64,000 nt of DNA. Source: Sphaerolaimus hirsutus. Its lineage: Eukaryota > Nematoda > Chromadorea > Monhysterida > Sphaerolaimidae. The first letter of the stretch is position 1; every line of letters starts with the position of its first letter. The position numbers were made by a program, and so were the translations under genes. This document shows positions 46,989 to 59,673 of the stretch, piece by piece. The notes beneath the pieces were generated by a model that saw only the letters and a list, made by a program, of their open reading frames with translations, had not been told where the DNA came from and did not search any database. The DNA lies in assembly GCA_964036195.1 (NCBI GenBank), contig OZ038454.1, positions 19,950,315 through 20,014,314 on the forward strand, given 5' to 3'.

Positions 46989-47355
46989 ATCCCGAAACAC
47001 TTAACTTGAACCACCCTGTAAAAACATCGCAACGTTGCTACCAATGTGGCGCAATGGAATCCCCCAGCCTCCAGTCAGTCCATATACAGCCGACCCGCCA
47101 ACTATAGTCCCCTGGCTGAAATTGAATGCATCGCCTCCATGCTTTAATACTTAGCACCACTATCCATGAGGAGGCCATCTCTTCAGTCGGCATGCGAGCT
47201 GCCAGCGCTGGGGTGGGATCCAATTTGAGTGTAAGGCGCCTGATAGGCCCTGCCCCGGTACACATCTAAACCCATTACACATCTAGACGGAATCTGCGGA
47301 TAAACAGTAATTATCTACATTTTGGGTAAATAAACATCTATCATTCAATCAAACA

Positions 47356-48395
47356 TACCATATTTCCTCGAAATACCCCCAGGGGGTTTATATTTTCAGA
47401 GGGAGAATTTAGAGGGGGGGTATTTTGAGGGGGGGTATTATTTCGCCAGAAATTTTTTGAAAACCCAGTGCTAATGACGTACACAGATGTAGAAAGATGC
47501 CACAAAAACCACCATGAATAGGTGTCTATAGCCTTATATAAGTATGTAGATGATATAAACATGTTCTAACTAGGGTTGGCCGATGTTTTTTTAAAAACGT
47601 TTTTTAAAAAAAACAACGTTTTTTTTATAAAAAAAACATGACGTCCGAAATGTTTTTTTTTTTAAAAAAACATCGGCCGAAATTTTTAGTACTAAGCACT
47701 AGGTATTTTGCAAAATTTTTGCACGCAAGCGCGCAATTTCACACACAAATTGACATTGGTGGTTGTTTTCATTGGTTTTGTTGCATTTTTAGTATCAAAA
47801 CATCCATTTCTATGTGCTACCATGGGTGAATAAGCCGACATATGTTGCTGTAATATATAATATTGAGGTAATGTGCTTCCATGTACCTCCACAGTGTGTA
47901 ACTTCACTCCCAAAGTAACAACCTCCTTTTATAACCTTGTTTGATCACCATTCCGTGCCAAACTTTACCTGAAGTCACGAACATTCGACTATAAGGCGAT
48001 ATACGAACGATATGTCGACGAAAAATGGATATTTTTGACACAAATCACCACTTATAATGCTATCCCATGGCTCCACAGCCATTATATGGTCATATTTAAC
48101 ATCACAGAGTATTGCCAGTGTCTGATATACCTATATATGTTGACACTAGGTCATATCTGGGAGCTTTTAAAAAAAAACGTTTAAAAAAAAACAACGTTTT
48201 TTTTTAAAAAAAAACATCGAGTTAAAAAAAACGTTTTTTTTCCAACCCTAGTTCTAACGTAACACAATCATTGTTATTAACGTGTGTTCTGCGTTTCCCA
48301 GAGCTTTTGTCATTTACGTTCCCTATACACTGAATTTGGGGGGGTATTAATTCATAGTGCCCATTTTGAGGGGGGTAATTCGAGGAAATACGGTA
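47356..48395. mobile_element. TACCGTATTTCC-family element, interrupted by hAT-like MITE
   Basis: TACCATATTTCCTCGAAATACCC and TTCGAGGAAATACGGTA ends. The middle is split by the element at 47571-48250. Its inner sequence resembles 35853-36199 (TTCTAACATAACACA, GTTTCCCGGAGCG). Confidence 0.75.
47571..48250. mobile_element. hAT-like MITE with 8-bp target duplication GTTCTAAC
   Basis: TAGGGTTGG ... CCAACCCTA, flanked by GTTCTAAC at 47563-47570 and 48251-48258. Highly similar to 46305-46988 in inverse orientation, so both moved recently on the scale of this region. Confidence 0.88.
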
Positions 48396-49291
48396 GCTCA
48401 TTATTAAGCAGCGCTGGCAACATGCGTTATTTCCATTGTTTCCATCATTCCAAAATTTGATTGGATATTAGTGGCCATGCCTGCTCTACAGTGGGTGGCA
48501 AACACAGAGACAGAGGTATATGCCCTTGTGTTTGCCGCCCACTGTAGAGTGGGTGTGTCAAATAATACACTAATATTATAATCCTATATGTCTGAAGGGT
48601 ACGTATAGATGGGTGGCGGGTTTAGATGTGTAATGGGTTTAGATGTGTACTAGGCCTCAGTCGCATGATAGTTAGTGGGTGCGTGAGATTGTTAGCGAAA
48701 GCGCTGAGGCTTACTCGAGTGTTGGGCGCCTTACATTCAAATTGAGCCTGGCCCCAGCGATAATGCCGAGGTGTAATGCTTGGATTCATGCTCAGCTATC
48801 GGTTTGGCGGCACAGCGCATGCGACCCTTTTGTGCTGTCTCTCTGGAAGGGGGCTGCCATTTTACGCTGTCTTTGGATTTGTGCCGACTGCACTATCAGG
48901 AGGCATTTGAAAAATTGCTGTCCATTCTGATGAATTCGACTTTAGTGCGGAACGTGGCAGGTGCCGGCCCATTCACGGTCTTTGTGTCGTGCTGGGCCGA
49001 GTGAAATTTATTGATGCATTTGATGCGTTTTTTGCTGCCCCGTGCATGGCACGTACGTAAAATACTCTCGGTGCCCTTTGGTCTTTTATTTACCACTCAT
49101 GTGTGGCTGGTATGTTCCTGCCAGGTGCAGTTAGGGAGTAATGTGGTTGGTAGGGATCGCCAGCGTTTTTTTTCAAACGCGTTTTTAAAAACAGATTTTT
49201 TTCCCAGTTTGATACATTTGTTATGTTTCGTTTGTTGTGCGTAATCGCCCTAAAAGCTTGGGCTATCTATCTAACCCCAGCATTCAAGCTA

Positions 49292-49455
49292 GGGATGGAA
49301 AACTGGTTTTTAACTACCCAAGGGTTTTTTTACAACCGTTTCCAAATATAATATTATAACTTGACATTTTGGAAATTTTTAAGTATTTAAAAAAGCAGAA
49401 ACAAAAAAGCGTTTTTTTAAAGTGGTGGAATTGAAACCGGTTTTTCCATCCCTAA
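49292..49455. mobile_element. Short TAGGGATGG inverted-repeat element
   Basis: TAGGGATGGAAAACTGGTTTTT and AAACCGGTTTTTCCATCCCTA ends, 164 bp. Probably a derived member of the TAGGGTTGG group. Confidence 0.65.
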
Positions 49456-51192
49456 TGGTGGGTCAAGTTGAGCTACTTTGATGATTTCAAAGTTCAATCT
49501 TTCATTCTACACAGAATTTACTCTCTGCCCCCCGGGAATTGCATCATGCTGCAGTGATAGATTCCTGGCTGGTTCATATATGATGTCATACTTTTACCTG
49601 TACATAAAATGTTCATGCACATGGAAGTATATCTCGGCGCATGTTCTCTATCACCATTTATGCTCTCTTATTTATGTCTGGTTCAATTTTATTTCCACGC
49701 TGTAAATCCGTAATCACGAGAAAGCCCCCGTTTCCATTCACCGGAGCCACGTTATGAATTTGCATGCATCTAGTGAGTGGGCCCATTTTCAATTATGACG
49801 CGACCACTCGAGTGCCGGCCGTAATTATGGTTCTGAGCGGAGACATTCGAATTCTAAAGCTGAATATTCGATTCTAAAATCCGCGCGCAAAATCCTAAGC
49901 TCTGCTCTGTGTTCCTTCCGGCCATGTGCCTTTGTTTGACTACAGTTGCCGCGCGCGCGGCCAGCGTGCACGGAACACTGTCAGCTTATATTTATTGTGC
50001 TGCCTTGAATTTTCGATTCCCGCCGCCGCGGCACAGCGTTGTGCTGCAGTTCACGCTTTGGCGAGTATAAATCGTAATTTCGAATGCAGCTGCGATAGAT
50101 TTACGTTTTGTTTTGCCGCCCGACGTTTATACGCAGTTTTTATGGCGGCGCGCCGACGGGCGCCCGCTGTTGCCCCGAATTTGAACGTCGCAATATTTTG
50201 AAGGGCGAGATTCATTTCTACGATACCCTGGCCCCCCTCCCAATTACGCCATTCCTTTATCGATTTTCCCATGGGCCAGTCATAGTCGTGAGAGCGCAGG
50301 AGGCACGAAATCGCCTCTCCTCTGCACTGGCGGTCTGAAAACGTCGGCGGCACCATGCAGTCGGGCATTTGGCCCGCCGCTGTGTGCACAGGCGAGCAGA
50401 TAGCCTTGCGCCGCGGCGCGCCCGCCGCCCTTTGAAGTGCGCCGCCCGGCCGCGCTGCATAATTCACGCTCAGCGGCGGCATTCGCCCTTCCCCCCCCCC
50501 CCCTGTGCTTTGGTTTGTGGCTGCGGGGTGGCCGGCGCGTCAGAAAGTACGCCGCTTTTCTGCTTGCCAGCGGTTGTTTGTGTTGCTGGGCCACCGTGTA
50601 CTTTCAGTTTTCGGCTACGCCGTTCGCTGACTACGTTCGAGTGTGAAACGATTGGTTTCTAGTGGTCGCGCGGTGATCGATCGCGTTTTCTCGAAGTTTT
50701 TCTTGTAGCGCGTCAATTTTTGATGGGCTTGCGCGGCGCCAGATTTCCCACTATGCTCAATCATTTTTGTGCCGCGGAGCAACATGTTTCATAAATCGTT
50801 GGCGATTTGTTACCATGCGGCGGGGCGTTTTGCGTTTTGGTGGTGGGTTTCGATGAAATTCTCTTCTGATCTTGCTTCGTCTACATATTTAGAATTTGAA
50901 ATTTATTGGCTGGTTTTTAGATTAAGCGTCCAGTTACAGTACTATGTACCAGTTTTTTCTGTGTCATCTTATGCATGAAGTACATGTGCACCAGCGTCGG
51001 CAGATCCGTTTTTTTTCATCCGGTGCTCGCCACCTGGTGTTTTCTCTGTTTTACACATTTCTTTCTTTGTGCCCACTAAAATTTGAAATCACTTTCCGTT
51101 TTAAAACAAAACGGAACATGATTTCAAAATGCAAAATGATGTCTGACGATGGATCTAAATAGTAGAGTACAATACAAAACTAATGTGTCACA

Positions 51193-54100
51193 ATGGTAAG
51201 AAACTTCCTCCATATTCAAGTTGACATCCCCTTCTCCAACCCCGTCAACTCAACTCAATTCCCCTTGGCAGAGTGCCACGGTGGATTACATCGGCGTGAA
51301 CTGCGGCAGCGGGCGCACCAGAGCGCCTGGCGCCGGCACGACGGCCAGCGGCGGCGGCGGCAACAACCTGCCCAGGCTCACCACGCTCGCGTGCGGAGAC
51401 TTCGACCAGGCGAGCGGAGAAAATGAGCCGCTGAGAGGACAAATTGGGACGGGCCCCGATCTGGACGAGGAGCAGTGGGGCGACAATACTACCTGCGTCA
51501 CTGCGAATACTTCGGAGCCCAGCTACTCGTGCGAGGACTTGAGGGGCGCCAAGAACGTCAAATTCAACTCGCAGTTAGGTGCGTTTTCGGCGTTTGGGGG
51601 TGGAATTTCTCGGATTTCCGTTATTTTTTTGTTTTCCCATTTATTATTGCCGTATTTGCCAGAAAAATGCCCCCGGGGAATTATTTTTTCGCCAGACTTT
51701 GAGGGTAACTATCATTCAAGGGGGGCAATTATTATTTCATCAAAATTTTCAAGAATATTTCTATCAAATCATTTCACAAAAAAGAGTTATTCACTAGTAA
51801 CATGCCATTTTTGTGAAAATTGGACAAAACAATTTGATTATATGCATTAAGGGGGGAAGTATTCGAGGGCTATTTTTTACCTCACTCGTCTAACAGGGGG
51901 GGGGGTATTTGAGGGGGCACTTATTCAAGCAAATACGGTATTTGGGGTAGTATTCTTGGTAGAGTAACTACCCAGAAGGCGGTTGCACTTTGCCCCCGCC
52001 GCTACGTTGAGTAGCTTAATCGTTGATACAGTCAGGGCCCAGGGGCAACGCAACCCTACCAGGGGTTTTCCCAACCACGATTCACCCCCCACCCACCCCC
52101 CCAGGCGGCGCCCAAAACGGCCAGTACTCAAGCGCCAGCGCCGGCGGCACGGCCCAGATGCGATGCGCGCGCTACACGTGGCTGGCGCTGGCGGCCGCCA
52201 TCGGCCTGACCGCCTTCGCCTCGCCCGTCATCATGGTCGCCTTGCCCAAGACCCTGGCCAACTTGATCAACGATAGGGTGCCAGCGGATGGGGCAGGGGG
52301 TGGGGCGTTCGCCTTTTTGAATGGGACGAGGCCGTGGCATACTAGTCCGTGTTTGGCTGATTGCCAGGTCGGTGTTTGATTTGAGTCTTCTGTTTAAGGG
52401 ACCTGAGCTATGAAATTTTTCGACCGTGGTTGCTGTGATTTTAGCTGCGAGTTCGGTTCAAACGATAAATATGTCATATCGAATATACACTATTTTTACT
52501 ATCGATATAGATGGAAAACTTTGATACTAATATCGAATATTCATATCGAAAAGTGATCGTTTGAACCCTAGCTGCAAGGGTATTTTTTAACATAAACCCC
52601 TGCGAGGAACGCTGTCACAGTCACCCATTGATAACGCGAGCTATGCGTCTGATCACTCAATTTTCACCACTGCTCAAATCCTCGCAGGGCATGCTGTTGT
52701 CGTTCAGCTTCAAGATGCTCATGCTGGCCATCGCCACGTGGCTGTTATTCCTGCGCCGGTCCCTGTCCGACATGCCTCGCTTGTACCTGGAACGAGCGTG
52801 TCTTTTGGCCCTGTTATTGCTGATCACGTTTGCCTATTGGCTCTTTTATGGCGTGAGGATTGTGTTGGCGAGAACGTATGATTATAGCGTGGTGGTCACT
52901 TTTGCAGTTTCCATGGCTGATGCTTTGATTGTGGTGAGTTTTTTTAGGGGGTTTCAAAATATTTATCAAACACCTTTTCTGATCGAACGTTGAAGAAAAT
53001 ACCGGATGAAAAAATGACATCCTCGATAGGGTTTGCAAGCAAATTTTTATTGCGATTGTGTGAAAAAAATCGCAGCATTTAATTCGATTTTTATCGAATG
53101 CTAGAAACAAAATTTGTATATGCAATGGGTGGTAGCACGCAGTTGAGCATAAAAATAAAATAAATGGGTTGCTTGCTTCATGATATTTTTCTGCAAATTT
53201 GGTATGTCCTGTATTAGGGTTGGAAAATTTTTTTTTTAAATGCCTTGATTTTTTTAAATTAAAATCAGATTTTTTTTTAAATCGCCCAAAATGGGGGTAA
53301 AGAGAAAAAATATATGTATGTTAAGTGTCAGACAATGTATTGTTATGTCTATTGTGGTCATATTATGACTGTGGAGTCATGGAATAGCATTATAAGCAGT
53401 GATGTCTTTCAAAAATATCCATTTTACGTCGACTTATTACGTATAACGCCTTTTGTCGAACGTTCGTGACTTCAAGTGAAGTTCAGCATGGACTAGTGCT
53501 TAAATAAGGTTGTAAGAGAAGGCTAATACATTGACAGTGAGGTTACACACTGTAGAAGTATGTGGGAACACATTGGTTTGATATTATATACTACACTAGC
53601 ATATCACGGCTTATTATTACATTGTAACATAAATAAATGGAAGATTTTACACTAAAAATGCCCCAAAACCCATGAAAACACCACAAATGGTAATATGTAT
53701 GAGAAATTGCACGCTTGCGCGCAAAAAAATGCAAAATACCTAGTGCAAGTCTACCAGAAATTTTGCCTTTTGATTTTTTAAATTAAAATCAGTTTCCGCC
53801 CTTTAATTTTTTTAAAAATATATCAGATTTTTAAAAAAAATCAAGTGCCAACCCTATCCCGTACGCTTCAAAAAATGAATTATTTTAAAAACGATTTTAT
53901 TTCAAAAAATCGTTTTTTATTTTAAAATCTGGCAGCTTGAATCTCAATTTTTGCCAACCCTACTCCACTAACACTCCTTACAATCCCTGCCAGGTGCACT
54001 ATTTGGCCGTGGCGGCGCTGTACCTTCGTTCGCTGCGGCCGGAATTTCGCGTACGAGTGGTTCGCTCGCCGGACGGCGAGTCGAGGACCTACACCCTGGG

Positions 54101-56961
54101 CGCGTGCTCCTTGCAGCAGGCGGCCACCTCCGTGCTGCACCATTACTACACCGATTTTAGCGTGTATAATCCATTTTTGGAACGGTTGCCCACCGGCATT
54201 GCGAGGATGCGATCGAAAGGGGGCAGCGCCGTGTCCGCTCCCACTGGTGTGTATGATTTTATTTTTTGTGGTCTATTTTGTCACCGTAGGTTACCTGGGG
54301 GCAGTCCCGCACCCTGTAAAATGTAAAATCTCATGCGAAGTGTAAAAAGTCGTAAATGCCAAACTTAAAAATAAACGAAAATTTGACACTTCATGTCATT
54401 TACACTTTCATGGCATTTTACAAGCAGCAATACTGGGTTCTCCCAATCCTAATGTGTTTCTGGCCTTGCGCAAAACGTTTATTGTATTTAATTTTTCAAT
54501 AGCTGTCACGGACAAAATAATAAATCTAGTAGGGTTAAAACGGGATTGACTTTTCGGGATCGGGATTGCGGTCTCGGGATCGGGACCGGGATTGGCATTT
54601 TTTCGGGATCGGGATTGGGATTTTTCAAAACGTTACCATATTGAAATTTTTTCTCTAATTTACTACAAAAATGGGTCTAAAAACGCACATGAACGCCAGA
54701 CTGGTGGCATTAATTGAAGATTTGGGGATTATGTTCACATTTTTGAGTGCAAAAATGATAGTAAAAAAAGTTGGCAAATTTTCCGGGATCGGGATTGAGG
54801 AAAAAATTTCGGGATCGGGATTGGGATTTCAAAAGTTTCGGGATCGGATCGGAATTAGTTTTTTTAGATTTCGGGGTCGGGATCGGGACCACCAAATCCC
54901 GAAATTTCTCTCTTTCTTCGAAATTAGGGAATTATTTCCCCCCCCTCAAATAGGCTTCAAAATGTACACGATCGACGGCGAGCCGACCAGCCAGCCATCT
55001 GCGTGCGCGGTGGGCGGCGGCGGCGAGGCCTTGGCCGACGTGAACACGCAGACCGCTTTGATGGTGGCCGCCGCCCGCCGCAGAGACTCCGCCTCGGCGC
55101 ACAATGAACGCTTTTATGAGGAGTTGGAATGGGAGAGGAGAGTTCGGAAGAGGAGAGCGAGGCTATTGGTGGCTAGTGAGGAGGCCTTCGCGCATATTGC
55201 TAGGAGGAATGGTGAGCTTTGTTGCCGGACTGTGTTTTAGCTTTGAGGTTTTTGGTTGCCCTACTTGACAGCAGAAATTTTACAAATTGATAAATATTTT
55301 TTCACATTTGAGTTTACCATTATAAATTTCCGTCAGCAATAGTCTAAAGATACTGAGTCCTCTTTCTGGTAAAAAAATTGTGTTCTCAAGATATTTATCA
55401 GCTTTGGAAATTTCCAGGAAATCAACTAGTCCGAGTAGAGTCATAATTGTCTATCTTGCGATCGATAATGTTTCGGCTTTGTGTACCCTTGTTACCTTGG
55501 ATGAATCCATTTTTAAATTACTAGATATTTTGATTTGAGCTGCACTTTATTCGTTGTATCTAAAAACAACATTCTAGCAACAAAAACATCTTTCTATAAA
55601 ACAAGTAAACTCCCAGCGATCTAACAAACTCCAACCCTGTCCACATTGGGCCCACACACACTAGTTGACATCGACACCAAATGTCAACTGGTTCCTATCC
55701 CAATTCAAAGCTTGCGTTTGAACGACGTTCACCGGCTCGTCAGCAAGCTTTGAATCGGGATTGGAACCAGTTGGAATTTGGTGTGGATGTCAACTAGCGT
55801 GTGTGGGCCAAATGTGGACAGGGTTGAAGGTTGTTAGATCGCTCGGAGTTTCTAATCACCATCTCACTGAATCACCCCTCAACTCACGATCACCCACGCA
55901 AAAAACACCCCCTCGCAGCCGTGGAAGCCAACGGGCAGGCGCCCTGCGTGCCAATGGACTCGCGCGAGGCTGCCCAGGCGGTCTTTCCCGCGCTCGCTCG
56001 CCCCCTGCAGAAGTACCTGCGCGTCACCAGACAGCAACCTAGGCACACTGCCGAACAGGTATACTATTGGGTAGTTTGGTGTTTGTGTGGGGGTCTTGGG
56101 GAGCCCTGTGCGTGTGCCTCTATGCAAGTAGTAAAGGGATGCATGTAATTGTGACCGCTCTGCCAGTGTGCACCCCAGCTAGCATTAAAATGAGTAATTT
56201 TGAGGAAATATTTTCTCAAAATCACCCATTTTTTCAATGCTAGCTGCGGTGCATACTTGCAGGGGGATCGCACTTGCAGAGAAGTCGTTAGAAGATTACC
56301 TTTCAGACCAATACTACTTGCAGAGCGAGCTTACTTGCAGAGGGAGTTGGAACCGTTTTGGATGTTAAAGTGTAATTTTCGTTCCATTTGCAGGTGGTCG
56401 GCCACTTGTCGCAGTGTCTCGCGCTCGACGCCAGTCCCAGGGCGTTTCTGGAGCGCTTTTTCGTCACGTTGCCCACGTACGATGTGAGTCGATTTGTTTT
56501 ACCGATTTATTGTCTTTTTAAACCATCAAAATTACAAGAAAAACGTATGAGGAACCTTCTTTTGTTATGGCCCGGCGGCTCTTACGCCCTCACCCTAAAA
56601 AACCCTCACGACTTGGCAAAAGTCCAAATATAGTGGCAAATTACTGTGGGGTGGTACCTAGGGTATACTGTCAGCGTTTTTTCGAATAAAAAGTTCAAAC
56701 CCTTAAAAAACCCGCGTCACTTTTTCGCAGGAGTCCAGCATCAACTCAGCGAAATGGTCAATAGTCAGCGAGCGGCCGGCATCTTCAAACGTCTCAGCGG
56801 GCACGATATTCGCTCTGCGCTGCAGGCAGCCGCCGCCCGCCGGCCACGTGCAGCTCGTGTGCACCGTGACTAGATTGCCGTTTTTGAACTTGACCGAGCA
56901 CGTTTGGAAGGCCAAAATGGATAGATTCGTGCTCAGGTTGAACTCTGAGACTAGTGTGTAG
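51193..56961 (+). CDS. vang: Van Gogh/Strabismus planar cell polarity protein (Vangl)
   Basis: Exons: 51193-51195 (ATG only, inferred), 51272-51578, 52105-52367, 52688-52933, 53994-54246, 54954-55211, 55919-56058, 56394-56483, 56731-56961. Phases agree; 596 aa. Exon 2 carries the acidic, Trp-containing N-terminal tail (EEQWGDNTT). Exons 3-4 supply four membrane spans, with the family motif YWLFYGVRI. Exon 5 begins [12 protein letters not shown] and has [10 protein letters not shown] and [10 protein letters not shown]. Exon 6 has the diagnostic AAARRRD and [13 protein letters not shown]. Exon 7 has [10 protein letters not shown] and QKYLRVT, exon 8 AFLERFF. The last exon ends in the PDZ-binding ETSV. 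The protein works at the plasma membrane with Prickle opposite Frizzled/Dishevelled. Two introns carry MITEs. The one-codon first exon is the least certain part. Confidence 0.93.
51590..51940. mobile_element. TACCGTATTTC-family remnant in Vangl intron
   Basis: G-rich GGGGGTATTTGAGGGGG and a right end CAAGCAAATACGGTA. The left end is not clear. Confidence 0.5.
52452..52571. mobile_element. GGTTCAAACGAT inverted-repeat element in Vangl intron
   Basis: GGTTCAAACGATAAATATG and GATCGTTTGAACC ends, with TATCGAATAT motifs between. Same family as 63582-63756. Confidence 0.65.
53215..53856. mobile_element. hAT-like element in Vangl intron
   Basis: TAGGGTTGGAAAA and GTGCCAACCCTA ends. Flanking 8-mers TCCTGTAT and TCCCGTAC agree at 6 of 8 positions, compatible with an aged target duplication. 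Uninterrupted relative of 43850-45400. Confidence 0.75.
54302..54447. mobile_element. CCCTGTAAA-family MITE in Vangl intron
   Basis: CAGTCCCGCACCCTGTAAAATG at the left; the right arm has decayed (CATTTTACAAGCAGCAATAC). It lies 55 bp after the exon ending at 54246. Confidence 0.6.
54535..54910. repeat. CGGGATCGGGATTG tandem repeat in Vangl intron
   Basis: Two blocks of drifting CGGGATCGGGATTG units (54540-54630 and 54780-54900) are separated by unrelated sequence. It ends 45 bp before an exon. Confidence 0.6.
55605..55853. mobile_element. Large palindrome carrying CACACACACTAGTTGACA ends, Vangl intron
   Basis: Inverted arms start AAACTCCCAGCGATCTAAC, run through CCCTGTCCACA and GGCCCACACACACTAGTTGACAT, then on to AAAGCTTGC near the centre. 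The arms extend about 40 bp beyond the usual family ends, so an existing palindrome or tandem insertion is involved. Confidence 0.65.
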
Positions 56962-57394
56962 GGTTTTTGGGTGCCCTACTTGCTGAGTTTTATTGTCGTT
57001 TTTGTTTGGTACATATGTTTATGTGCTTTTCGTATCCACTTTGTTAAAATTTATGGGTCTGAAAGTTGTGAATTTGAAAAATGAAGACTTTTGTGCTTCA
57101 AATTTTTTCAGCGTTTCAGCAGATATTGGATCTTTTGGGTGGGTCTAACCGTCAATGCGTTTCAGCGCGAAAATACTGCTACAGCATCCTGCTAAAAACC
57201 TGATATAAAGCCGATCGTCGAAATTATTTCAGCACTTTCAGAACCTATTCATGAGCACTTTTTACCTAATAACATTCCTTTCGATATCAAATTTTTGGAG
57301 ATGATCTATGAGATTCTCACTGTATCCTGCCAGTAGTTTCATTTTTAGATAAATAGATATGTTGTTTTGAAACATTAAAAAAGTACTTTTACTA

Positions 57395-58707
57395 CACTAC
57401 CGTGCATAATAGTGCGGAATGTGGTACCACGCATTGTTTTGGTGACACCCCAACGCAGAAAAGCATGGCTGCCGAGTAAATAGGCATTCGTTAGATGCAC
57501 ATGAGTGCTGACAACACGTGTACAAAAAATGAATTTTCTTTTTTACTCATGAGGCATTCTAGAACAAAAGATTTGCACACACCTCACTTTGTTCATCGTG
57601 CATAATAGTCCGGAAAACGTCACTAAACCTATTCTAATTTGAAATTTTTTCGTTAAAAAGCTGATGTTGTGATGGAGGGAATGATTTGCAACATAAAATT
57701 TCAGTAAACATTCCCATATTTATGTTATATATAACTTTAAAGGATAAAGCAAAATGAAAGTGACAATGCTTAGCTTAGCCTGTGTTTCCCATGGTATAGT
57801 CAGAAGTATGCAAGCTGGATTACATATTCAAACTGCACATTGGTGTTTTGAGTAGTTTATCATTTAGAAGACACTTGTAGGTACCTAGATACAGTACCTA
57901 CAGTGAATCTTGATGACCAGAAAGTATTTGTTCTTAGGCCAAAACTTTTGATGATCAGATTCATCAAATTTGTTCCTGAAAATGTAGATAATTTCTACAT
58001 ATTCATTTGGCTTAAGAACATGATTTAACTGGACTCATATGTACTTTCTGAGTTATATGGTCAAGTACCCTCAAGAATGCTCTAAGTTATGTGCCAGTCC
58101 AATCTCAGCTATGTGTGGTTGTACAGGGTCTGTATGTCAGTTTTCATGTTGTGGTGCCAGTGCCTTGTAAGTGCAGTTTTGTGTGGGTGCTTACTTATAG
58201 TTCAAATCACTTATTAGGCCCCTTACATAATCTTTTAGATAAGTCCACAATTCTGTACAACATATTATGTTCATTATAAAGCTGCTTATGAGCAAATAAT
58301 GCATGATCTATTTCGTAGCAATTGCTACCAGATAGGTACTCGATTGTGAACATTTTTCTTAACAAGCATTACCTGGGAGTAAAAAGGGGTGATATTTTTT
58401 GGCATTTATGTTGTGAATCATTGCCTCCGTCAAAACATCAGCTTTTTTATGAAAAAATTTCAACTTAGAATAGGTTTAGCGACGTTTTCCGGACTATTAT
58501 GCACGATGAACAAAGTGAGGTGTGTGCAAATCTTTTGTTCTAGAATGCCTCATGAGTAAGATAGAAAATTAAGTTTTTGTACACGTGTTGTCAGCACTCA
58601 TGTGCATCTAACGAATGCCTATTTACTCGGCAGCCATGCTTTTCTGCGTTGGGGTGTCACCAAAACAATGCGTGCTACCACATTCCGCACTATTATGCAC
58701 GGTAGTG
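57395..58707. mobile_element. Non-autonomous Tc1/mariner-like element with ~290-bp IR/DR ends
   Basis: Starts CACTACCGTGCATAATAGTGCGG, ends with its inverse, and is flanked by TA on both sides. Arms of about 290 bp are nearly identical. Each arm has the motif CGTGCATAATAGT-CGGA twice: outer copies near 57400 and 58690, inner copies near 57597 and 58485. That is the IR/DR layout of Sleeping-Beauty-type Tc1 elements. No transposase frame in the ~730-bp centre. Confidence 0.85.
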
Positions 58708-58910
58708 TATTTTTTGTGCATAATTGATATATGTATTGGATTGTTTATCACGCTAGTAGTAAATAATAAAATCTTTGTCATATACTCTTTCTTTTCGGCT
58801 ATTTACATTTGATTATTTTTGTACTTGTGCAACAAGCTTGTAAAGACTGTATGATTCCAGTGTACAGCATACAGTAAATATTTGCTCACAAGAAACATGA
58901 CATTTTGTCG

Positions 58911-59166
58911 ACTCACGCACTAGTTGACAAATGTATGTCAACTGGTCTGTGTCAACTCAGATTTCTGCTTAACGTGTCGCGGAGCGATCTCCACATGCAG
59001 CAATGTTGAAATGCACATGCAGCAATGTTGAAATGCACATGCAGCAATGTTGAAAATAACCAATTGCAGCAAATGCATTGGAAGATCGCTGTATGACACG
59101 TGAAGTCGAAATTTGACTTGACAAAGACCAGTTGGCACACATGTGTCAACCAGTGTGCGGGCGCCT
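58911..59166. mobile_element. GTTGACA-family MITE
   Basis: CACGCACTAGTTGACAAATG at the left and CATGTGTCAACCAGTGTGCGGGCGCC at the right. The middle repeats GCACATGCAGCAATGTTGAAAT three times. Confidence 0.65.
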
Positions 59167-59673
59167 TCGGTATAGCGTTTTCTAGTTTGAAGGATGTTAA
59201 GCTCAAGCTTGCGCACAATCCCGTTCTGATCCGATTCCCTTGTCACCCTATAATTTTTGTTTATTTCAGTTGAAACCTTATTCACTGTATAGTTGCTTGA
59301 TTTGTGAATTACGTTTATCTGATTTTTTATCTGGGATCCTGGAGCATTGATTGCGATTCCACTGCATTATGATAAATTGTTTGATGAACATGGGTAAAAA
59401 AACAACAAGAATGTTCAAGTAGCTGAGAATACATATTTTAAACTTTTCTGAATTTAATTTCTTTCGCTCATTTGGAAATTGAATGAATTAGTGATCGCCC
59501 CTCCAGTCATCTGGCACATAGCTGGTAAATATTTAGGTGACTAAAGAACCTATATTCACCATTACCTGTCATTTTCCATTGATGCTGGCCGTGCATTTTA
59601 GAAGGTGGTATTTAAACCACTCTCGCCATGTATTTAAACATTAACAAACATTGGTATTTACAACGCGAAAATG

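Larger units (their letters stand above)
47252..48657. mobile_element. Outer inverted-repeat element hosting two further insertions
   Basis: GCCCCGGTACACATCTAAACCC at the left and GGGTTTAGATGTGTACTAGG at the right are inverted. The inverted similarity extends outward (TTTGAGTGTAAGGCGCC near 47226 and its inverse near 48728). Related to 19570-19975. Confidence 0.6.
40651..51192. other. 10.5-kb intergenic region dominated by nested transposons
   Basis: No gene supported on either strand. Individual elements are listed from 42304 to 49455. 40651-42300 is AT-rich with no clear repeat. 49700-50700 is GC-rich and CpG-dense and lies 0.5-1.5 kb upstream of Vangl, so it may contain that gene's promoter. 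Open frames there are a composition effect. Confidence 0.5.

Noticed and set aside
50051-50662. Several Arg/Ala-rich ORFs on both strands upstream of Vangl
   Set aside because: High GC removes stops in all frames. No consistent coding frame or domain.
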